Shown: positions 7,276 through 15,564, numbered from the stretch's first letter. The stretch: 34,379 bases of DNA from Arthrobacter sp. (GCF_030540645.1 NZ_JAUNVV010000005.1:1-34379), one strand, 5' to 3'. The notes: generated from the sequence alone by a model not told the origin. Numbers and translations are program-made.

Positions 7276-8079
7276 ATGTCCGCTCGCGATCCTGGCTTGG
7301 CATTCACCGATGGCGCACTGCAATTTGAGGCGTGGTCGGACAAGCTGTGGGACCCCATGGGGCGGGATGTGGTGGCAACAGCCGCTCTCCAGGCAGGGGA
7401 AAAAGTTCTTGACGCCTGCTGTGGGACCGGGGCTGCAACCATCCCCGCTGCTCACGCCGTTGGCACCACCGGCACTGTCGACGGCGTCGACCTCTCCACT
7501 GGACTGCTGCGTATCGCTGCTGCGAATCTGGCCGAAGAAGGTATTTTCAACACGACGTTGACGGAAGCCGATGTGACCGCCTGGCGCGGTCACCGCACGT
7601 TTGACGCCGTCCTGTGTTCCTACAGCATGTTTTTCTTCGCAGACATGGAAGCAGGCTTCGAACACCTCGCCTCCATGCTCCGTCCCGGTGGCCGCATAGT
7701 CACCAGCACGTGGGTTGAAGGGGCGTTGGAGCCCTTTGCCGGGCGCATCCTGGAAGCTGCCATCAAGGAGCGGCCCCGACTCGCGGGTGTGGTCCCGGAA
7801 GCCAACCGGAACATGGCGCGCGTCGCTTCGGCAGAGTTGCTGGCCGCTTGGCTCAGTGCCCGCGGTCTGGAGAACGTGGCGGTTGCAGCGCATCCGCTGA
7901 CATTGACCGTGGATGACGCCATGGCCTGGAACCTGGTCATGGGCAGCGGCTGGCGCACCCTGCTTCCCCGTGACCCGGAAGCTATTGCCCGAGTCCGCCG
8001 CGACTTCATCCATTCCGTGGGCCCACAGGTGGAAATGAACTCCGACGCCCTCATTGGCAGCGGAACCGTACCCGCCTAA
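7276..8079 (+). CDS. class I SAM-dependent methyltransferase
   Basis: A 267-residue methyltransferase of the Rossmann class. SAM-binding motif I reads VLDACCGTGAAT (44-55), the acidic loop after strand 2 is VDGVDLS (68-74), and a motif like DAVLCSYSMFFF follows strand 4. Such UbiE/Methyltransf_11-like proteins act on small molecules; the substrate cannot be told from sequence. The start is secure: ATG 7276 has GGAGG at 7266-7270. It is the last gene of the plus-strand run from 5708 and is followed at 8109 by a long hairpin ending in five T's, a likely terminator for it. Confidence 0.88.
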   Translation: MSARDPGLAFTDGALQFEAWSDKLWDPMGRDVVATAALQAGEKVLDACCGTGAATIPAAHAVGTTGTVDGVDLSTGLLRIAAANLAEEGIFNTTLTEADVTAWRGHRTFDAVLCSYSMFFFADMEAGFEHLASMLRPGGRIVTSTWVEGALEPFAGRILEAAIKERPRLAGVVPEANRNMARVASAELLAAWLSARGLENVAVAAHPLTLTVDDAMAWNLVMGSGWRTLLPRDPEAIARVRRDFIHSVGPQVEMNSDALIGSGTVPA

Positions 8080-8108
8080 TTTGCTGGAATTTGCCACACT
8101 TTGTGAAT

Positions 8109-8172
8109 AATGCCACCGTTTGCCAGAAATGCCAGGGTTTGTACCGTGGCATTTCCGTCAAACCATGGCATT
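8109..8172. repeat. 30-bp-arm imperfect palindrome between convergent genes
   Basis: Bases 8109-8138 and the reverse complement of 8143-8172 match at 25 of 30 positions, with a four-base loop TTGT. Within it lies a perfect 9-bp repeat GAAATGCCA (8126-8134) / TGGCATTTC (8147-8155). Each arm itself holds two copies of a unit near AATGCCANGGTTTG, and a fifth half-like copy (TTTGCCACACTTTG) starts at 8090. On the plus strand the arm runs into TTTTTG (8171-8176), so it can serve as terminator for the methyltransferase gene. The nested repeats look more like a REP-type element than a simple terminator. Confidence 0.75.
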
Positions 8173-8205
8173 TTTGTACACTAGGGACGCTTCGAGCCTG
8201 CGGGC

Positions 8206-9210
8206 CTAGATTTGCGGCAGTCCAGCCTGGCGCAGGATGTAAGTCAACCTGTCACGGTTCATCATTTCTTTCCAGTCCCACCTGGTAAATCCCACGCCGT
8301 GGGCACGGATCTGATCTTCGCGTTGCTTTTCAGCGATGATTCTGGCTTGGAGTGAAAGTCCCCCACCCCAATCTGACCTGAGGTACTTTCCCATCCCGTC
8401 AAATTCAGCCACCACCTGCTGCTCTTCGAACCAAAAGTCAACGAAGGCGTCACTGCCATCGCGCAGCGCAAACCGTTTCTGGAGGACGGGGGCAGGAAAT
8501 CCCAGCTGCAACATCTTCGCCCGGCTGAGCGACTCACCCGCCGACCCCGACAGCCCAGAAGCAAAGTCGATTACTGCCAGGACTCGTTTCCGGGCAGCTT
8601 TACTGCGCAACAGTCCAGCTCCGGCTCGCAGCTCGTCAACCGACAGTGCCGGGCCCTGCGGACAGTCAGTCTCCCATCTCGGCATGTGCCCCGCAGTGTT
8701 CACGCCAGGGGCCGTAAATTGGTTGACAATGCCACGGTTTTCGGGGAGGTGCAGGCTTGAGTCGCAGACCGCAACGGCGTAGGGGAAGGAAAAGGTACTG
8801 ACCAACTGCAATGTTGTGGTGAGTTTGTCGGTGAGCAGGAACGGTCCGCTTTGCCGCACCCCCTTGGACAGGGAACCCACGTGGCGCACCACACTGCAGG
8901 TACTGCGCCCACTGGTGGCCACCTCCGTCACAGAGTGCAGCTTTTGTGGCACACCCACAATCCATAAACCCCACAAAAGCGCCGCCGTGGCATGACAAAA
9001 AACTGGCTCGTTTTCTGCTGCCTGAGCCAGGGCCAGTGCGCGCAAACCGTATTGTTCCTTCGGCTGAAGCCCATTCCATTCATTTGATCTCACGTAAATA
9101 CCACGGCGTATGCGAACAATTTCGCCTCTGTGGTGCAGCGTGGCGAGCTTGCGGCGGTCCTGACCAAGCCTGTCGTAGTCCGCCGACCTGAGGAGCCTGG
9201 GCGTGTCCAT
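8206..9210 (-). CDS. AbiEi-like antitoxin-domain protein with DUF559-like endonuclease fold
   Basis: A 334-residue protein. The first 50 residues fit the winged-helix of AbiEi-type antitoxins (RRKLATLHHRGEIVRIRRGIYVR). The middle carries HATAALLWGLW (73-83) typical of the family. The C-terminal 110 residues resemble Vsr/DUF559 nucleases: GESLSRAKMLQLGFP, then FVDFWFEEQQVVAEFDGMGKY with Asp258, Glu269, Asp271 and Lys275, and AEKQREDQIRAHG (293-305). That arrangement suggests a PD-(D/E)XK fold with a plausible active site. No AbiEii toxin gene is adjacent, so it is an orphan; defence or gene regulation are both possible. It is the only ATG of the frame; a weak GAGG lies one base before it. Neighbours are a convergent methyltransferase and etfA upstream. 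Confidence 0.72.
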   Translation of the reverse strand: MDTPRLLRSADYDRLGQDRRKLATLHHRGEIVRIRRGIYVRSNEWNGLQPKEQYGLRALALAQAAENEPVFCHATAALLWGLWIVGVPQKLHSVTEVATSGRSTCSVVRHVGSLSKGVRQSGPFLLTDKLTTTLQLVSTFSFPYAVAVCDSSLHLPENRGIVNQFTAPGVNTAGHMPRWETDCPQGPALSVDELRAGAGLLRSKAARKRVLAVIDFASGLSGSAGESLSRAKMLQLGFPAPVLQKRFALRDGSDAFVDFWFEEQQVVAEFDGMGKYLRSDWGGGLSLQARIIAEKQREDQIRAHGVGFTRWDWKEMMNRDRLTYILRQAGLPQI

Positions 9211-9261
9211 GCCTCAAGCCTTGCACCAGTTTCATGGGCGGAACAGCCGGATCGTGCCAAC

Positions 9262-9270
9262 TGTGGATAA
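9262..9270 (-). other. single DnaA-box-like 9-mer
   Basis: On the minus strand the sequence is TTATCCACA, a perfect match to the consensus DnaA box, about 52 bases upstream of the AbiEi-like start. It is isolated, with no second box or AT-rich unwinding region nearby, so it is not an origin. It may be chance or a regulatory DnaA site. Confidence 0.4.
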
Positions 9271-9292
9271 CCCCGGGCAGTCCGCATTAAAC

Positions 9293-9334
9293 GATGGGGC
9301 TTGTCGGGATCCTGGATCCCCGACAAGCCCCATC
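9293..9334 (-). terminator. strong stem-loop terminator after etfA
   Basis: Left arm 9293-9312 and right arm 9314-9334 pair over 20 bp with a single bulged C, leaving a tiny loop around a GGATCC palindrome. It lies 16 bases after the etfA stop. The following T tract on the minus strand is poor (GTTTAATG), as is common in high-GC actinobacteria. Confidence 0.85.
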
Positions 9335-9349
9335 ACCGTTTGCGCTCGG

Positions 9350-10318
9350 TTATGCGCGGCGCTTTTTGATCTCTTCGACGGCCTGCGGCAGGACCTTGAA
9401 CAGGTCGCCCACAATGCCGAAGTCGGCAATTTCAAAGATGGGTGATTCCGAATCCTTGTTCACTGCCACAATGAGCTTCGAGGTCTGCATGCCCGCCTTT
9501 TGCTGGATGGCACCGGAGATGCCCACCGAGATGTACAGCGCAGGGGAGACCTTCTTGCCGGTCTGGCCCACCTGTGAAGCGTGCGAGATCCAGCCGGCAT
9601 CAGTCGCGGCGCGTGAAGCACCCACCGCTGCACCCAGTACGTCGGCCAGCTCCTCCACGGGAGAGAAGTCACCGTCAACACCGCGTCCGCCGGCCACAAT
9701 GATGCGGGCATCCTCCAGTTCGGGGCGCCCGGAAGCCGCACGCGCGGTGCGTTTGGTGACGCGTGCGCCCAGGCTTGCAGCGGCAAACGCAACCTCAACT
9801 ACCTCGACGGCGGCAACGGCCGCTTCGCTGGCCAGAGACGCCTCGACGCTGTGCGCCTTGACACTGATGACGGACACGGCCGAGGTGGCCCGTGCCTCAA
9901 CGGTGTAGGAGCCCGCCAGCACGGATTTGTGCGCCACGAGCGCGTCGCCGTCGTACGTCACGGACACGGCGTCGGTGATGACGCCTGCACTCAACGCAAC
10001 GCCAACACGGGCCGCGATTTCCTTGCCGGTGGCGCTGTTGTCCACCAACACGGCGCTGGCAGAAACAGCCGCCGCGGCCTGGGCTACAAGGTCGGCCTTC
10101 GGCGCAACCAGGAACTCACCCAGTTCAGCCTGCTCGGAGTGCAGCACCCGGGCCACACCGTACGCGCCCAGCTCGGCAAGCAGTTCCGCACTTACCGGAC
10201 CAGCCACCACGGCCACCGGTTCCCCGGCGCCGCGAGCCAACGTCAGCAGTTGCGCAACGGTGGTGGAAATCTTGCCGGAGGCGTCGAGCTGATCAACATA
10301 AACAACAATTGCGGTCAT
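9350..10318 (-). CDS. etfA: electron transfer flavoprotein alpha subunit
   Basis: A 322-residue EtfA/FixB subunit. With EtfB it forms a soluble heterodimer that takes electrons from acyl-CoA dehydrogenases and passes them to the ETF-quinone oxidoreductase. The C-terminal FAD-binding domain is complete: AGGRGVDG, then [39 protein letters not shown] and [19 protein letters not shown], ending in a [10 protein letters not shown] segment. The N-terminal 190 residues are the variable alpha/beta domain. ATG at 10318 has AAGGA seven bases before it, overlapping the etfB stop (TAAGGA), so translation is probably coupled. It ends at a strong stem-loop. The acyl-CoA dehydrogenase at 22962 is a likely electron donor. 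Confidence 0.96.
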   Translation of the reverse strand: MTAIVVYVDQLDASGKISTTVAQLLTLARGAGEPVAVVAGPVSAELLAELGAYGVARVLHSEQAELGEFLVAPKADLVAQAAAAVSASAVLVDNSATGKEIAARVGVALSAGVITDAVSVTYDGDALVAHKSVLAGSYTVEARATSAVSVISVKAHSVEASLASEAAVAAVEVVEVAFAAASLGARVTKRTARAASGRPELEDARIIVAGGRGVDGDFSPVEELADVLGAAVGASRAATDAGWISHASQVGQTGKKVSPALYISVGISGAIQQKAGMQTSKLIVAVNKDSESPIFEIADFGIVGDLFKVLPQAVEEIKKRRA

Positions 10319-10328
10319 GGAGGGGTCC

Positions 10329-11135
10329 TTAGATCAGTTTCTGCGCGGCCAGGAAGTCAACGAGTTGGATGCCTGCGTCGCCGGAGTCGGTGATGATGGT
10401 GCCGGCCGTGCGCGCGGGGCGTTCGGCAGCGGCACTGACCGTGGTCAGCGATCCGGCAAGTCCGACGTCGGACGCGGACAAGCCCAGATCCGCCAAGGAC
10501 ACGGTGGTCACCTTCTTCTTCTTCGCGGCAATGATGCCCTTGAAGTTCGGGTAGCGCGGGTCGTTGGCCTGATCGGTCACGGAGACCAGGGCAGGCAGGG
10601 AGGCCTGGATTTCCTCCGAGTAGTCATCCCCGTCGCGGCGTGCCGTCACGGTACCGCCGTCAACCTCCAGCGCCGAGGCGAAGGTCACCTGCGGCAAACC
10701 CAGACGGGCTGCCAACTGGGCGGGAATGATCGAGGTTTCCCCGTCAGTGGAGGCCATGCCGGTAATGACAAGGTCCACCGGGCCGAGCGTTTTGATGGCT
10801 GCGGCAAGCGCAAGGGAGGTGGCCCAGGCATCGGAACCGGCCAGTGCTTCGTCGTTGACGTGCAAGCCTTGGGTGGCGCCGATCTGCAGCGACTTTTTCA
10901 CGGCCACGGCGGCGGACGCGGGGCCCAGCGTCAGGGCCGTCACCACGTTGCCGGCCTTCGCTCCGCCACGGGCGTCAGTCAAGGCCAACGCGGCCTCCAA
11001 CGCGTATTCATCCAATTCGGAAAGGATGCTTTCGCTGCGGTCGATGGTGTGGGCGTCACCGATCAGGTGACGGTCAAATTGCGCATCTGGCACGTACTTC
11101 ACGAGTACCACAATGTTCAGTGCTGAATTTTCCAC
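10329..11135 (-). CDS. etfB: electron transfer flavoprotein beta subunit
   Basis: A 268-residue EtfB/FixA subunit that binds AMP and makes contact with acyl-CoA dehydrogenases. It opens with [16 protein letters not shown] and carries [15 protein letters not shown], the [12 protein letters not shown]-like segment [18 protein letters not shown] and the family signature [20 protein letters not shown] place the start at GTG 11135 because AAAGGA lies five bases before it; the longer frame from ATG 11153 adds six residues not typical of the family and has GGGGAG too far upstream. etfA follows after ten bases. A long leader of about 175 bases with a hairpin separates the start from the probable promoter near 11316-11344. 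Confidence 0.95.
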   Translation of the reverse strand: MENSALNIVVLVKYVPDAQFDRHLIGDAHTIDRSESILSELDEYALEAALALTDARGGAKAGNVVTALTLGPASAAVAVKKSLQIGATQGLHVNDEALAGSDAWATSLALAAAIKTLGPVDLVITGMASTDGETSIIPAQLAARLGLPQVTFASALEVDGGTVTARRDGDDYSEEIQASLPALVSVTDQANDPRYPNFKGIIAAKKKKVTTVSLADLGLSASDVGLAGSLTTVSAAAERPARTAGTIITDSGDAGIQLVDFLAAQKLI

Positions 11136-11173
11136 TGCTGTCCTTTGTGTCATGGACGGATGGTGCGCAGCTC

Positions 11174-11195
11174 CCCGTCCCCGTGTCGGGGCGGG
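11174..11195 (-). other. GC-rich hairpin in the etfB leader
   Basis: CCCG-T-CCCCG (11174-11183 with a bulged T at 11178) pairs with CGGGGCGGG (11187-11195) around the loop TGT. It falls between the probable promoter and the etfB start, so it would be in the 5' leader. Role unknown. Confidence 0.5.
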
Positions 11196-11315
11196 TGCGG
11201 CGGGTTCGCCCTTGGCCTACCCCAACAGCTTAGTTCGAAGCTGCCATGGCGTGTATCCACTGGGTCGATTCTTTACTCGTGGCGAACAAGCCGACCCTGA
11301 AACTGCGCGAAACCG

Positions 11316-11344
11316 AGTATATTCAACGGCACATCACACAACAA
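11316..11344 (-). promoter_or_regulatory. etfB: probable promoter of etfBA
   Basis: On the minus strand TTGTTG (complement of 11339-11344), 17 bases, TATACT (complement of 11316-11321). Spacing and the -10 match are good for a housekeeping sigma factor. The -35 overlaps the distal arm of the stem-loop at 11339-11394. Confidence 0.55.
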
Positions 11345-11394
11345 AAGTCCCCTTCCTGCCGTTGAAATACGGTGGCCGAAGAGGACTCTTGTTG
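11339..11394 (-). terminator. 12-bp stem-loop after htrA, possible terminator
   Basis: Bases 11339-11350 and 11383-11394 pair over 12 bp with one G-T wobble, enclosing a smaller hairpin CCGT/ACGG. It starts 15 bases after the htrA stop and on the minus strand runs into a TTTTGTTGTG stretch. The large loop makes it an unusual terminator. Confidence 0.5.
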
Positions 11395-11408
11395 GTGCGT
11401 TGCGGCAG

Positions 11409-13103
11409 TTAGCTTGCCGGCATGGTGTCAAGGGTGACATCCACCGACTGGGCTGCTCCGTTGCGGGTGAAGTTGATCTTCACCGTGGCGCCACCTGGCT
11501 GCTCACGGACCGCTGCCGTGAGACTGGCCGGATCGGTGATGCTGCGATCACCGAGTTGCGTGATGACATCACCCTCTTGCAGTCCTGCCTTGGCGGCGGC
11601 ACTTCCGGCCGTCACATCCTGGATGGTGGCGCCCGTCGAGAAGGTGCTGCCCGTTGTGCCTGCGGACGTGGCGCTGACGCTGACACCCAGCTGGCCGTGA
11701 GTGGCCGTGCCGGTCTTGATGATCTGCTGCGCCACCTGCTGGGCGTGGTCGATCGGGATGGAGAAGCCCACACCGATGTTGCCGCTCTGGCTGGAAGAGC
11801 TGGAGGAACTGCCAGTCGAGGCGATGGCCACGTTCACGCCCACCACCTGGCCCTCCGAGTTGACCAGCGCGCCACCGGAGTTGCCGGGGTTGATGGCTGC
11901 ATCGGTCTGGATCACATTCAGGTTGACAGTGCCCTGTGCCGCAGTGGCGTTCTGCTCCCCGCCTGGAGGCGAGAAGCGGAAGCCGTTGCCGCCGTCGGAC
12001 GGGGTTTGTGAGGAGTCGCTTGGCGTGGTCGGTACGGCTGAGGATGCCACCTGAATGGTGCGGTTCAGCGTGGAGACAATGCCGTCTGTGACCGTTCCGT
12101 TCAAGCCCAGCGGTGAGCCGATCGCAATGACAGTGTCACCAACATTGATCTTGCCCGACTGGCCCAGGGTTGCCGGAACCAGATTCGGGGCGTCAATCTT
12201 GACCACGGCAAGGTCGGAGAGCGGGTCTGTTCCCACGATCGTGGCCTTGTAGACCTTGTTGTTGCTCAACTGCACCTCGATGTCCGCGTGTGCCGCAGCG
12301 CCGTCAAGAGTCACCACATGGGTGTTGGTTAAAATGTGGCCCGCAGTGTCCAAGATGATGCCCGACCCGGTACCGCCGGAGTTGCCGCTGGTGGCGGAAA
12401 TGGTCACAACGGACGGCATGGCCTTTGCTGCAGCCGCGCTGACCTGGTTGACGGAGGTGGGGTTGTTGATGACAAGTGGCGCGCTTTGCTGGCTTGAACT
12501 GGCCACCGTGTTGTTGCCCTGTTGGTCAAGCAGGAAGCTCGTTCCACCTGCTACCAAGCCGCCCACCAGTGCCGCCGCCAGAACGCTGGCGGAGAACAGG
12601 CCCATGCCGACCTTCTTGCGCTGCTTCGGCTTGGCCGTGACGGCTGGTGCCAAGGTGTGGGGGTATGCGTTCGACGCCGGGTACCCCGGTCCAGCTTGGC
12701 CCGTCCCCGAGTGGGTGGCAGGGCCGTATGCCTGACTTGAGTGCGCAGGCTGGCCGTACTCGTTGGTGTGTGGCTGCTGGCCCTGCTGGTTGTGGGTAGC
12801 AAAGTTGGTGGGAATACGCTCTGTCGGATTCTGCGAGAAAGCCGGGCTCTGGGACGAAGCCGGGCCGCCGTATGCCGGCGCACCATAGCTCGGAGTTCCA
12901 GCAGGCGGAGCCGCCGGGGCGCCGTAGCTCGGAGCTGCGTTCTGCTGGGATTCCGGGTTCTGCTGAACATTGGCTTCGGTGGCTTGGATGGCTTCGGTGG
13001 GCTGCTGCGTGGCGGCCCGTTCCGGTGTCTGTTCGGGAGTCACGGGAGCCTGCTCGTACTCGCCCTCATTAGATGTGGTGTGTTCGCCGTTGTTCTCTGA
13101 CAT
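11409..13103 (-). CDS. htrA: membrane-anchored HtrA-type serine protease with PDZ domain
   Basis: A 564-residue protein of the HtrA/DegP family that degrades or processes misfolded envelope proteins. Residues 1-160 are a cytoplasmic Gln/Pro/Ala/Tyr-rich region with near-repeats of PSYGAP. KQRKKVG followed by a hydrophobic helix (about 168-192) anchors it. The trypsin-like domain holds the triad His262 (TNTHVV), Asp297 (SDLAVV) and Ser409 (PGNSGGAL). A single PDZ domain fills about 470-560 (GQLGVSVSA, GLQEGDVI, RSITDPASLTAAV). ATG 13103 is preferred over 13118 because AAGGGAAAG lies just before it. It diverges from the TPM/pspA genes across a 278-base region, which fits an envelope-stress grouping. 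All catalytic residues are present. Confidence 0.95.
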   Translation of the reverse strand: MSENNGEHTTSNEGEYEQAPVTPEQTPERAATQQPTEAIQATEANVQQNPESQQNAAPSYGAPAAPPAGTPSYGAPAYGGPASSQSPAFSQNPTERIPTNFATHNQQGQQPHTNEYGQPAHSSQAYGPATHSGTGQAGPGYPASNAYPHTLAPAVTAKPKQRKKVGMGLFSASVLAAALVGGLVAGGTSFLLDQQGNNTVASSSQQSAPLVINNPTSVNQVSAAAAKAMPSVVTISATSGNSGGTGSGIILDTAGHILTNTHVVTLDGAAAHADIEVQLSNNKVYKATIVGTDPLSDLAVVKIDAPNLVPATLGQSGKINVGDTVIAIGSPLGLNGTVTDGIVSTLNRTIQVASSAVPTTPSDSSQTPSDGGNGFRFSPPGGEQNATAAQGTVNLNVIQTDAAINPGNSGGALVNSEGQVVGVNVAIASTGSSSSSSSQSGNIGVGFSIPIDHAQQVAQQIIKTGTATHGQLGVSVSATSAGTTGSTFSTGATIQDVTAGSAAAKAGLQEGDVITQLGDRSITDPASLTAAVREQPGGATVKINFTRNGAAQSVDVTLDTMPAS

Positions 13104-13177
13104 CAGCTTTCCCTTCATTGAAATCCCAAGTGATGAACTCTCTATTGACTTTCATCTTCTCGTTCGCTGCTGATGCA

Positions 13178-13219
13178 TTGACGAACGTTCGCTGGAAGGC
13201 AGCTGTGAAGGTTCGTCAA
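13178..13219. promoter_or_regulatory. inverted repeat in the htrA/TPM divergent region
   Basis: TTGACGAAC (13178-13186) and GTTCGTCAA (13211-13219) form a perfect 9-bp inverted repeat with a 24-base spacer. The left copy overlaps a 10-bp palindrome CGAACGTTCG (13182-13191). GTTCGCTG also occurs twice, at 13162 and 13187. These lie in the 278-base gap between divergent stress-related genes and could bind a regulator. I could not assign clear -10 boxes. Confidence 0.45.
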
Positions 13220-13381
13220 ATTCCATTATGTCCCATGCCGTTCAGTTGCGACCTTGCCCCGGCTTGTCCGCACCTGTTCGCAGCGCTCCGGAAATCCGCC
13301 CACCAATCAAAACAACGCCATAGTATCGTGTGAAGTGATAAGACCGAATCCTGCAATGGTCCAACATCCAAAAGGTGAGCA

Positions 13382-15415
13382 ATGTTTGCACGTTTAAGGC
13401 TGTTTTCCCCCTTTCTGGCGGCGCTGGCGCTGGTAATTCTCATGCTGGGCCCGGCGTCCTTAGCACAGGCCGAACCGCCGGTGACCATCCCCGGTGGTAC
13501 CTACATCGTTGACAACGCGAATGTGCTCGGCAACCAAAAGGCAGAGGTTCAAAACGCGCTCACGAAATTGAGCAAGGACCACGGCGTTACGCTCTTCGTG
13601 GTCTATGTCGATTCCTTTGACGGGCAGGCCCAGAAGACGTGGGCCCAAACAGTCGCCACCGAGAAGAACATGGGCCAGTTCGATGCCCTGCTGGCCGTTG
13701 CCGTTCAGACAAAACAGTATGCATTCATTGGCGGCACCAACACATTCCTGACGGCAGCCCAAGGCTCCACCATCCAGTCGAGCGCCATCAAACCCCAGCT
13801 CTCCGCTGGAAACTGGGCTCAAGCAGCCATCGACACCGCCGCCGCCTTGGGCGATGCAGCCGGCGGAGGCAAGGGCAACGTCCCCAACCCCACGGGAGGA
13901 TTCGTGGCGCTGGGAGTTGGGGGCGTCGTCGTCGTTGGTGGTGCAGGCACGGCCCTGTACCTGCGAAACAAGCGCAGGAAATCAGCGGCGGAGGCCACGG
14001 AAAAGGGTTACGGAGCGGACGGGAAGCCGCTTGACCCCAACGCCGGCATGACCATTCCGGAGCTGCGCACCAAGGCTGGCTCATTGTTGATCGCCGCCGA
14101 TGACGCCATCAAGAGCAGTGAGCATGAAGTTGGTTTTGCCCAGGCTTCCTACGGCGATGAGGCCGTCAAGCCTTTTCAGGTTGCTCTGGCCAGTGCCAAA
14201 ACCCACTTGGCGGAGTCTTTCAAGCTGCAACAGCAGTTGGACGATGAAATCCCCGACACCATTGAAGAGCAACGGCAATGGCTTGGTGAGATCATCAAGC
14301 GCAGCGAAGACGCCAACGCAGCTTTGGATGCGCAAAAGACCGCCTTTGACGAATTGCGTGAACTGGAGCGAACCGCCCCTGAAGTACTGGGCACAATCCG
14401 CGCCCAGACGCTCGAAGCGCGTGCCGCAGTGGCCGGGGCTGAGCAAAAGCTGACCGACCTGACGGCACGCTACTCCGAGGACGCAGTGGCGCCCGTGCGC
14501 GACAACATGGCACAAGCCACCGACCGTCTGGATTTTGTCGACACGGCCGTTGCCGATGCCGATGCGAAGCTGGCCACCGCAGATACGGCAGGCGCCGCGG
14601 TGTCCGTCAAAGCTGCCCAGGAAAGCCTCCTGCAGTACAAGGTGCTGCTGGAGGCCATTGGCAAAACGGAGGCGGCCATCAAGGATGCCGCCGCCACCAT
14701 GGGTACGGCCCTGCCGGACGCACTGAAGGACCTGGAGCAAGCCAAGTCAATGGTTTCTGCGGAACAATTTGCCCGCTATGCACCCACAGTCCAGGCTGCT
14801 GAGGCACTGCTCAACGAGGTGCGCACCAACGCTTCAGCCGGCAAACCGGACCCGCTCGCCCAACTGGCGGCTGTGCAGGCGGCACATGGCCAGCTCGATG
14901 AACTGCTCACCGGCCTGCGCAACCAACAACAGCAGGCACTGCGTGCACAGGCTGCACTGCAGCAAACACTTGCTGGGGCCCAGGCGACCATATCCACGGC
15001 TGAGGATTTCATTGCGGCACGTCGCGGAGGGGTCGGTTCGGCTGCCAGGACTCGATTGTCCGAGGCCCAACGCAACTTCGACTACGCAGTTTCCATTTCT
15101 GAGTCCGATCCTGCCAACGCGTTGACGTATGCACAGCAGGCCCAGCAACTGGCCAAACAGGCCATCCAATATGCCCAAAATGACGTGGACCGCTTTGGTG
15201 GTGGAGGCCGTGGTGGCTATGGTGGCGGCGGTTCCATGGGTGGCGGGATCGGCGGCGCCGTCCTTGGCGGCATCATCGGCGGCTTGCTCTCCGGAGGTGG
15301 AGGAGGCTTTGGCGGCGGTGGGGGTTTCGGCGGGGGTGGCGGTGGCGGCGGCGGCTTCGGTGGAGGTGGAGGCGGTGGCGGCGGAGGTTTCGGCGGCAGC
15401 GGCGGCAACTTCTAA
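13382..15415 (+). CDS. TPM-domain membrane protein with coiled coil and poly-Gly tail
   Basis: A 677-residue exported membrane protein. A signal peptide ends near AQA30. Residues about 35-160 are a TPM domain (VDNANVLGNQKAEVQNAL, then FDALLAVAVQTKQYAFIGG), a fold seen in periplasmic or lumenal proteins with suggested phosphatase or photosystem-repair roles. A transmembrane helix (173-194) is followed by basic NKRRK. A cytoplasmic Ala/Gln/Glu-rich region (210-600), probably coiled coil, comes next. The last 73 residues are almost all Gly with regularly placed Phe. The start has AAAAGGTG (from 13370) and begins a proper signal sequence. pspA follows after 149 bases on the same strand; the coiled coil may contact it. 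The biochemical role is not known. Confidence 0.85.
   Translation: MFARLRLFSPFLAALALVILMLGPASLAQAEPPVTIPGGTYIVDNANVLGNQKAEVQNALTKLSKDHGVTLFVVYVDSFDGQAQKTWAQTVATEKNMGQFDALLAVAVQTKQYAFIGGTNTFLTAAQGSTIQSSAIKPQLSAGNWAQAAIDTAAALGDAAGGGKGNVPNPTGGFVALGVGGVVVVGGAGTALYLRNKRRKSAAEATEKGYGADGKPLDPNAGMTIPELRTKAGSLLIAADDAIKSSEHEVGFAQASYGDEAVKPFQVALASAKTHLAESFKLQQQLDDEIPDTIEEQRQWLGEIIKRSEDANAALDAQKTAFDELRELERTAPEVLGTIRAQTLEARAAVAGAEQKLTDLTARYSEDAVAPVRDNMAQATDRLDFVDTAVADADAKLATADTAGAAVSVKAAQESLLQYKVLLEAIGKTEAAIKDAAATMGTALPDALKDLEQAKSMVSAEQFARYAPTVQAAEALLNEVRTNASAGKPDPLAQLAAVQAAHGQLDELLTGLRNQQQQALRAQAALQQTLAGAQATISTAEDFIAARRGGVGSAARTRLSEAQRNFDYAVSISESDPANALTYAQQAQQLAKQAIQYAQNDVDRFGGGGRGGYGGGGSMGGGIGGAVLGGIIGGLLSGGGGGFGGGGGFGGGGGGGGGFGGGGGGGGGGFGGSGGNF
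15195..15413 (+). repeat. low-complexity GGT/GGC tract coding poly-Gly tail
   Basis: About 220 bases made almost wholly of Gly codons, with irregular copies of GGTGGAGG and GGCGGCGG. It encodes the C-terminal Gly-Phe tail of the TPM protein and opens a spurious poly-Pro frame on the other strand. Such tracts change length easily. Confidence 0.8.
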
Positions 15416-15564
15416 GCAGTCACTGACCCGGCGAAGATTGCGAAGCAAGTCGGCAAGGGCAACAATGGGAGGGGTCCCTAGGGTGTTAGGCACTCCTGGA
15501 CGTCCTTGGCAGCACCCATCGAGATTTTGTACTGATAAAACCAGCAAATATAAGGGGATAGAGA

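Noticed and set aside
9262-9270. DnaA box as evidence for a replication origin
   Set aside because: There is one box only, no dnaA/dnaN context and no AT-rich region.
10317-11126. 269-residue open frame on the plus strand opposite etfB
   Set aside because: Composition is Gly/Arg/His-rich and unstructured; etfB on the other strand is unmistakable.
11400-12735. Several plus-strand frames opposite htrA
   Set aside because: All are antisense to a protease with a full catalytic triad and PDZ domain, and none has a family motif.
15217-15408. Poly-proline open frame on the minus strand
   Set aside because: It is the complement of the Gly-codon tract of the TPM protein.
15527-15554. TTGTAC-16-TATAAG as a private pspA promoter
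   Set aside because: Its start point would fall after the pspA SD, leaving almost no leader; the match is probably chance in an AT-rich patch.
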